NCBI RefSeq assembly: GCF_000764665.1
Contig: NZ_JRGM01000135.1
Span: 87,337-151,336 of the forward strand
Direction: 5' to 3'
DNA length: 64,000 nt
Source: Aeromonas lacus
Lineage (GTDB): Bacteria; Pseudomonadota; Gammaproteobacteria; Enterobacterales; Aeromonadaceae
Shown one piece after another: positions 56,881-64,000 of the stretch. The position numbers were made by a program, and so were the translations under genes. A model generated the notes under the pieces. That model worked only from the letters and a program-made list of their open reading frames with translations, was not told the origin of the DNA and made no database searches. Numbering within the stretch: position 1 is the stretch's first letter; every line of letters begins with the position of its first letter.

Positions 56881-58314
56881 ATGCATCACCACAAGTTCAA
56901 CGACTTCCCGAGCGATTTTCTGTGGGGCGCCGCCTCCGCCGCCTATCAGGTGGAGGGGGGCTGGAATGCCGATGGCAAGGGGCCCTCGGTGTGGGATCTC
57001 TTCACCAAGCTGCCGGGCAAAACCTTTGAGGGGAGCAACGGCGATGTGGCGGTGGATCACTACCACCGCATGGAAGAGGACGTGGCGCTGATGGCCGAAA
57101 TGGGGCTCAAGGCCTATCGCTTCTCGGTGAGCTGGCCGCGCATCTACCCGAGTGGCCGCGGCGAGGTGAGCGAGGCGGGGCTGGCTTTCTACGAGACGCT
57201 GATCGACACCCTTTTGGCTCACCAGATCGAACCGGTGCTGACCCTTTATCACTGGGATCTGCCGCAGGCGCTGCAGGATGAGTACGGCGGCTGGGAAGAC
57301 CGACGTATTATCGAGGATTTCGAGCGCTACTGCGTGACCCTCTATCAGCGCTTTGCCGGCAAGGTGAAGTATTGGGTCTCCCTCAACGAGCAGAACTACA
57401 ACCTCACCAACGCCTATCAGCTCGGCACCCATCCGCCCGCCGTGCAGGACCGCAAGCGCTTCTTTGCCGCCAACCATATCGCGTTTCTGGCCAATGCCCG
57501 TGCTATCAAGGCATTTCGCCAGTATGTGCCGAATGGCTTGATTGGCCCGAGCTTTGCCTATTCCCCTGCCTATCCGGCATCGTGCGACCCGAAAGATATG
57601 CTGGCCTTTGAGAATGCCGAGGAGTTCAACAACCTCTGGTGGCTGGATGCCTACTGCTTTGGCCGCTATCCGCAGGCGGCGCTCGCTTACTTGCGGGAAA
57701 ACGGTGAGGCGCCCGAGATCCTGCCGGGCGATATGGAGTTGCTGCGCGAAGGGACGCCCGACTACATTGGCGTCAACTACTACTACACCCTGACCTACAC
57801 CGATAACCCCTTGGACGGTCAGACCCTGCAGCGCATCAACACCACCGGCAAGAAGGGCACCACGCCATCAAGCGGCATTCCCGGCCTCTTCAAGACGGCG
57901 CCCAACCCGCACCTTGAGACCAGCAACTGGGACTGGGCCATCGATCCGACCGGGATGCGTATCGCCCTGCGTCGCCTCTCTTCCCGCTATGGTCTGCCGC
58001 TGATGATCACCGAGAACGGTCTTGGCGAGTTCGACAAGCTGGAGGCGGGCGATAAGGTGAACGATGAGTACCGCATCGATTATCTGCGCAGTCACGTCAA
58101 GGCGTGCCAGGAGGCGATGCAGGATGGGGTGGAACTGCTCGGCTACTGCGCCTGGTCGTTCACCGACATCCTGAGCTGGCTCAACGGCTATCAGAAGCGC
58201 TACGGCTTCGTCTATGTGGAGCGTGACGAGCAGGGGGGCACCCTTCGCCGGATCAAGAAGGCGAGCTTCCACTGGTACAGCCAGGTGATTGCGAGCCAGG
58301 GCAAGCAGCTCTGA
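56881..58314 (+). CDS. GH1 glycosidase, probably 6-phospho-beta-glucosidase
   Basis: 477-residue GH1 TIM barrel (FLWGAASAAYQVEGGW at the start). The acid/base is Glu170 in LNEQN and the nucleophile Glu378 in MITENG. Ser432, Lys439 and Tyr441 (SWLNGYQKRYGFVYV) reproduce the S-x6-K-x-Y phosphate-binding pattern of 6-phospho-beta-glycosidases. Simple beta-glucosidases lack it. No PTS sugar transporter is in the window, so substrate supply must come from elsewhere. ATG 56881 has AAGGAG upstream; the open frame before it is rejected. A LysR gene is divergent. Confidence 0.85.
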   Translation: MHHHKFNDFPSDFLWGAASAAYQVEGGWNADGKGPSVWDLFTKLPGKTFEGSNGDVAVDHYHRMEEDVALMAEMGLKAYRFSVSWPRIYPSGRGEVSEAGLAFYETLIDTLLAHQIEPVLTLYHWDLPQALQDEYGGWEDRRIIEDFERYCVTLYQRFAGKVKYWVSLNEQNYNLTNAYQLGTHPPAVQDRKRFFAANHIAFLANARAIKAFRQYVPNGLIGPSFAYSPAYPASCDPKDMLAFENAEEFNNLWWLDAYCFGRYPQAALAYLRENGEAPEILPGDMELLREGTPDYIGVNYYYTLTYTDNPLDGQTLQRINTTGKKGTTPSSGIPGLFKTAPNPHLETSNWDWAIDPTGMRIALRRLSSRYGLPLMITENGLGEFDKLEAGDKVNDEYRIDYLRSHVKACQEAMQDGVELLGYCAWSFTDILSWLNGYQKRYGFVYVERDEQGGTLRRIKKASFHWYSQVIASQGKQL

Positions 58315-58337
58315 CGGTTTATCGCGTCGCGTAACCA

Positions 58338-58373
58338 GCGGGCCCGGGCAATCCCCGGGCCCGCGCTGTTTTT
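58338..58373 (+). terminator. Intrinsic terminator after the GH1 gene
   Basis: GCGGGCCCGGG / CCCGGGCCCGC, an 11-bp GC-only stem with 5-nt loop, then GCTGTTTTT. Confidence 0.88.
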
Positions 58374-58507
58374 GGCGGGGGAGCGGGGACAAGCCGGTTT
58401 CTCACCGTGCGACTCATCCCTCTTTGCTGATTTTTGTCCTGCCAAAGCCGCCGACCCCTGCTATTATCTGCGGCCGAACATGAGCCAATAAAAATCAGGA
58501 TATCGTG

Positions 58508-60268
58508 ATGACTGACCACACTTTTATTCCCGGCAAGGACGCGGCGCTGGAAGACTCCATCGAACGCTTCCAGACCAAGCTGCAAGCCTTGGGCTTTGAT
58601 ATTGAAGAGGCCTCCTGGCTCAACCCCGTGCCGAACGTCTGGTCGGTGCATATTCGGGACAAGGAGTGCTCCCTCTGCTTTACCAATGGCAAGGGTGCCA
58701 GCAAGAAGGCGGCTCTCGCCTCTGCTCTGGGTGAGTATTTCGAGCGTCTCTCCACCAACTACTTCTTCGCCGACTTCTATCTGGGCGAGCAGGTAGCAAA
58801 CGGTGATTTCGTTCACTATCCCAACGAGAAGTGGTTCCCCATCGAGGGTGACCAGTTCCCGGCCGGTCTGCTCGACAGCTTCACCCGCAAGTTCTACAAC
58901 CCGGATGGTGAAGTGACCGCCGACATGCTGGTGGATCTGCAGTCAAACAACGAAGAGCGCGGTATCGTCGCCCTGCCGTTCGAGCGCCAGTCCGATCACC
59001 AGACCGTCTATATCCCGATGAACATCATCGGCAACCTCTATGTTTCCAACGGCATGAGTGCCGGCAACACCCGCACCGAAGCGCGCACCCAGGCGCTCTC
59101 CGAGGTGTTCGAGCGCCACGTGAAGAACAAGATCATCGCCGAGGCCCTGAGCCTGCCGCAGATCCCTGGCGAAGTGATTGCCCGTTACCCGGGAATTGCT
59201 GCCTCCATCGCGGCGTTGGAAGCAGAAGGCTTCCCCATTTACAGCTTTGATGCCTCCCTGGGTGGCCGCTATCCGGTCATCTGCGTGGTCCTGCTCAACC
59301 CGAGCAACGGTACCTGCTTTGCCTCCTTCGGTGCCCATCCGCGCTTCGAAGTGGCCTTCGAGCGTACCGTCACCGAGCTGCTGCAGGGCCGTGGTCTTAA
59401 GGATCTCGACGTGTTCGTGCCGCCCTCATTCGACAACGAGCAGGTGGCGGATCACCACAACCTCGAGACCCATTTCATCGACTCTTCGGGCCTCATCAGC
59501 TGGGATCTGTTCAAGCAGGATGCGGACTTCGAGTTCGCCGACTGGGACTTCCGAGGCACCTCGCAGGAGGAGTTCGACCACCTGATCGGCATCTTCCACG
59601 AGCTTGAGCAGCCGGTCTATATCGCCGACTACGAGCATCTGGGTGTCTACGCCTGCCGCATTCTGGTGCCGGGCATGTCCGACATCTATCCGGCCGAAGA
59701 TCTGCTGTTGGCCAACAACAACATGGGCGCCAACCTGCGCGAAGTGATCCTGGCGCTGCCATCCCTTGATTGGGATGCCGAGCAGTATATGGCGTTGTTT
59801 GATCAACTGGATGAAGAGGGGCACGACGAGCGCACCCGTGTGCGCGAGCTGCTGGGCATCGCTGCCGCCAAGGGCACCGCGCTGCACACCCTGCGGGTGG
59901 GCGAGCTCAAAGCCATGCTGGCGCTGGCCGCCGGTGAGCTGGAGACGGCGCTGGATCTCATCGACTGGACCATGGAGTTCAACCAGTCAGTGTTCACCGC
60001 CGAGCGAGCCAGTTACTACCGCGCCCTGCGTGCCTGCGTTGAGTTGTTCCTCGACGAGGAGCGGGATCCGGAGCAGTATCGCGCTGTCTTCACCCGCATG
60101 TATGGCGAAGAGACGCTGGCACAGGCTTGGGCCAACGCCAGTGGCGAAGCGCGTTTCCACGGGCTTGAAGCAGCTGACTTGTCGCTTGCCCAATTCCCGC
60201 TGCACCAGAAGCTGCTGGCGGCCTACGAGAAGCTGCAAAAGGCCAAGCGTGCCCATCAGTGGTCATAA
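58508..60268 (+). CDS. ycaO: YcaO, ATP-dependent protein involved in RimO thiomethylation
   Basis: 586 residues, the same length as E. coli YcaO. YcaO-domain residues are visible: GKGASKKAALASALGEYFERLSTNY and TRTEARTQALSEVFERHVKNKI with the Glu/Arg ATP-site clusters. A C-terminal TPR-like region follows. Family members use ATP to activate amide backbones; E. coli YcaO aids RimO-dependent beta-methylthiolation of ribosomal protein S12. ATG 58508 is preferred over GTG 58505. The ycaO-focA-pflB order is conserved with E. coli. Confidence 0.94.
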   Translation: MTDHTFIPGKDAALEDSIERFQTKLQALGFDIEEASWLNPVPNVWSVHIRDKECSLCFTNGKGASKKAALASALGEYFERLSTNYFFADFYLGEQVANGDFVHYPNEKWFPIEGDQFPAGLLDSFTRKFYNPDGEVTADMLVDLQSNNEERGIVALPFERQSDHQTVYIPMNIIGNLYVSNGMSAGNTRTEARTQALSEVFERHVKNKIIAEALSLPQIPGEVIARYPGIAASIAALEAEGFPIYSFDASLGGRYPVICVVLLNPSNGTCFASFGAHPRFEVAFERTVTELLQGRGLKDLDVFVPPSFDNEQVADHHNLETHFIDSSGLISWDLFKQDADFEFADWDFRGTSQEEFDHLIGIFHELEQPVYIADYEHLGVYACRILVPGMSDIYPAEDLLLANNNMGANLREVILALPSLDWDAEQYMALFDQLDEEGHDERTRVRELLGIAAAKGTALHTLRVGELKAMLALAAGELETALDLIDWTMEFNQSVFTAERASYYRALRACVELFLDEERDPEQYRAVFTRMYGEETLAQAWANASGEARFHGLEAADLSLAQFPLHQKLLAAYEKLQKAKRAHQWS

Positions 60269-60293
60269 AAGATACATTGACCATGTGTTAGTA

Positions 60294-60323
60294 AAGGAGG
60301 GGCCGGTTGGCCCCTTCTGTTTG
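60294..60323 (+). terminator. Intrinsic terminator after ycaO
   Basis: GGGGCC-GGTT-GGCCCC with flanking AGG / CCT pairing, then TTCTGTTT. It is of moderate strength. Downstream to 60587 the sequence is AT-rich with no gene; it is part of the focA control region. Confidence 0.7.
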
Positions 60324-60587
60324 ATGCAGATAAGCGATGTCGTTGTTATTCAAAGATGAAATAAAAAACAAAAAATACCTCTAAGGGGGTTGCAGGTAGG
60401 GCAGGGGGCATGCTTGGGAACTGCAAAGATATCTTGCCAATGCATGGTTTGTGTGGCGAACTATAAATTCTTTAAAATCATTATATTAAAAATCCAACAC
60501 TTCTGTTTCAGCTGAAACCTGGTGTAAACTGGCGTAGCCATGCGGCTCAAATATTTGTAGTAAAATTACAATCGCACACTGATAAAT

Positions 60588-60629
60588 TTGATCGATGTCA
60601 ATTTTGGCCATTTGGCCCTTTGTTATGAT
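60588..60629 (+). promoter_or_regulatory. FNR-activated class II promoter of focA-pflB
   Basis: FNR box TTGAT-CGAT-GTCAA (60588-60601) matches TTGAT-N4-ATCAA in 9 of 10 positions. A -10 element TATGAT is at 60624-60629. A start about 7 nt after the -10 would put the FNR site centre at -41.5, the class II activation position. This fits strong anaerobic induction of formate metabolism. The 393-bp gap between ycaO and focA may hold further ArcA or FNR sites not resolved here. Confidence 0.82.
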
Positions 60630-60661
60630 TTCAACAGGCAAAACATTCAGGTAGATCATAA

Positions 60662-61510
60662 TTGAAAGCTGAATCCCCATTCGATTGTCTCAAGCCCGAA
60701 GCCATCGCTGCACTGGCTGAAGACATCACCTACGCCAAGGCTACCAAGCCGGCATACAAGGTCATTCCACTGGCCATTACCGCAGGCGCTTTCATCGCCA
60801 TCGCATTTATCTTCTACATCACAGTGACTACCGGAACCGGTTCCATGCCTTGGGGTATGGCCAAGCTGGTTGGCGGTCTCTGCTTCTCTCTCGGACTTAT
60901 TCTCTGCGTACTGCTCGGTGCCGAGCTGTTCACCTCCACCACCCTGACGCTGGTAGCCAAAGCGGCCAACCGGATCAGCTGGGCCCAGCTGCTCAAGAAC
61001 TGGGGGCTGGTCTACTTCGGCAACCTGATTGGCGGTCTGTTGATGGTGGCGCTGATCATCGTTTCTGCCGAGTACACGGCAGCAGACGGTCAGTGGGGCC
61101 TTAACGCACTCAAAGTGGCTCAGCACAAAATTCACCACACCTTCTTCGAAGCAGTGGCGCTCGGTATCCTCTGTAACCTGATGGTATGTCTGGCTGCATG
61201 GATGGCATTCGGTGCCCGCAGCGCGACTGACAAGGTAGTGGTTATGCTGCTGCCGGTTGCCATGTTCGTTGCCTCAGGTTTCGAGCACAGCATCGCAAAC
61301 ATGTTTATGATTCCGGTTGGCATCGCTATCCATAGCGTGGCTAGCCCGGAGTTTTGGCAGGCCATCGGCCAGGATCCGGCAACCTTTGCTGACCTGACCG
61401 TATCCAACTTCGTCCTACACAACCTCATCCCTGTTACCATCGGCAATATCATCGGTGGTGGCGTGATGGTTGGTCTGACTTACTGGTTTATCTTCCGTCG
61501 TCATCATTAA
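60662..61510 (+). CDS. focA: Formate channel FocA
   Basis: 282-residue FNT-family channel with six membrane segments. Family motifs AFIFYITVTTGTGSMPWGMAKLVGG-like (residues about 45-70), the YFGNLIGG helix, and FEHSIANMF with the pore histidine His209 are present. It moves formate across the inner membrane. The only start that fits the E. coli N-terminus (KAESPFDCLKPEAI) is TTG 60662 with AGG about nine bases upstream. Rare start use may limit FocA relative to PflB. pflB begins 47 bp after the stop. Confidence 0.95.
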   Translation: MKAESPFDCLKPEAIAALAEDITYAKATKPAYKVIPLAITAGAFIAIAFIFYITVTTGTGSMPWGMAKLVGGLCFSLGLILCVLLGAELFTSTTLTLVAKAANRISWAQLLKNWGLVYFGNLIGGLLMVALIIVSAEYTAADGQWGLNALKVAQHKIHHTFFEAVALGILCNLMVCLAAWMAFGARSATDKVVVMLLPVAMFVASGFEHSIANMFMIPVGIAIHSVASPEFWQAIGQDPATFADLTVSNFVLHNLIPVTIGNIIGGGVMVGLTYWFIFRRHH

Positions 61511-61556
61511 GGATGATTGCGGGATACTACATCAATACCGTGTGAGGTAATGAAAA

Positions 61557-63839
<2,283 letters not shown>

Positions 63840-63857
63840 TCGAGTCGCAGTGAGCAG

Positions 63858-63885
63858 AAACCGGCGCCAAGGCGCCGGTTTTTTT
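63858..63885 (+). terminator. Intrinsic terminator after pflB
   Basis: AACCGGCGCC-AA-GGCGCCGGTT then T7 in total; a 10-bp GC-rich stem. Confidence 0.93.
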
Positions 63886-63923
63886 ATGTCTCCCTCTTGC
63901 CGGATTGGGTGGCTTTGTTAGTT

Positions 63924-64000
63924 TGCCTCTGCCTCTGCCTCTGCCTCTGCCTCTGCCTCTGCCTCTGCCTCTGCCTCTGCCTCTGCCTCTGCCTCTGCCT
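63924..64000. repeat. Hexanucleotide tandem repeat (TGCCTC)n
   Basis: At least 12.8 perfect copies of TGCCTC from 63924 to the window end, so the full size is unknown. No interruption is seen. Depending on frame it would encode Cys-Leu, Ala-Ser or Leu-Pro (plus strand) or Glu-Ala, Arg-Gln or Gly-Arg (minus strand). It lies 38 bp after the pflB terminator. Confidence 0.95.

Noticed and set aside
63924..64000. CRISPR-like array
   Set aside because: The unit is six bases with no spacers; it is a simple sequence repeat.

Overview
The window looks like chromosome of an Aeromonas species, by GC-rich gammaproteobacterial sequence and gene content. Support comes from a type VI secretion (T6SS) cluster in the clpV-vasH-vasI-vasJ-vasK-vasL order, psp/sap and ycaO-focA-pflB blocks of enterobacterial type, and a phhAB pair beside tyrR. 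The species is not determined from this sequence.

Layout. 1-9.7 kb: the 3' part of a main T6SS cluster: ClpV unfoldase (cut by the window edge), the sigma-54 activator VasH, TagO-like VasI, two TssA-family proteins (VasJ, VasL) and the TssM/IcmF protein VasK. 9.7-17.15 kb: an effector cargo operon of PAAR, VgrG, DUF4123 chaperone, a 1066-residue VasX-like pore-forming effector and a membrane immunity protein. Its genes abut or overlap. It is preceded by a good -24/-12 promoter and by two copies of an inverted repeat placed where VasH could bind. 17.15-18.0 kb: a decayed 768-bp IS1-family element beside a scrap of a second VasX-like effector. 18.3-21 kb: recR and htpG, the latter with a near-consensus heat-shock promoter. 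21-31.7 kb: sapABCDF and pspF on the minus strand, divergent from pspABC-ycjX-ycjF, with a sigma-54 promoter between them. 32-35 kb: phhA, phhB and tyrR, aromatic amino acid catabolism with its likely regulator. 35-37.5 kb: yfiR-dgcN-yfiB, an envelope-responsive c-di-GMP module. 37.5-41.6 kb: a TerC-family membrane protein, an NAD-kinase-like protein, yfcL and an acyl-CoA synthetase with a PsrA-type operator.

41.7-58.3 kb is more accessory: a methionine gamma-lyase-like enzyme, a 2-oxoglutarate oxygenase, an NAD(P)-binding reductase with a divergent LysR regulator, an operon of exported YcaC-like hydrolase, pirin and MFS transporter with a divergent LysR regulator, metR/metE, an orphan solute-binding protein, a GT9 glycosyltransferase, and a GH1 glycosidase with 6-phospho-sugar signature residues and a divergent LysR gene. 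58.5-64 kb: ycaO, focA and pflB (anaerobic pyruvate/formate metabolism) under a class II FNR-type promoter, ending in a hexanucleotide repeat that runs off the window.

Three bacterial enhancer-binding proteins (VasH, PspF, TyrR) are encoded here. For each, a plausible target site lies in the same window. No rRNA, tRNA or CRISPR array was seen.
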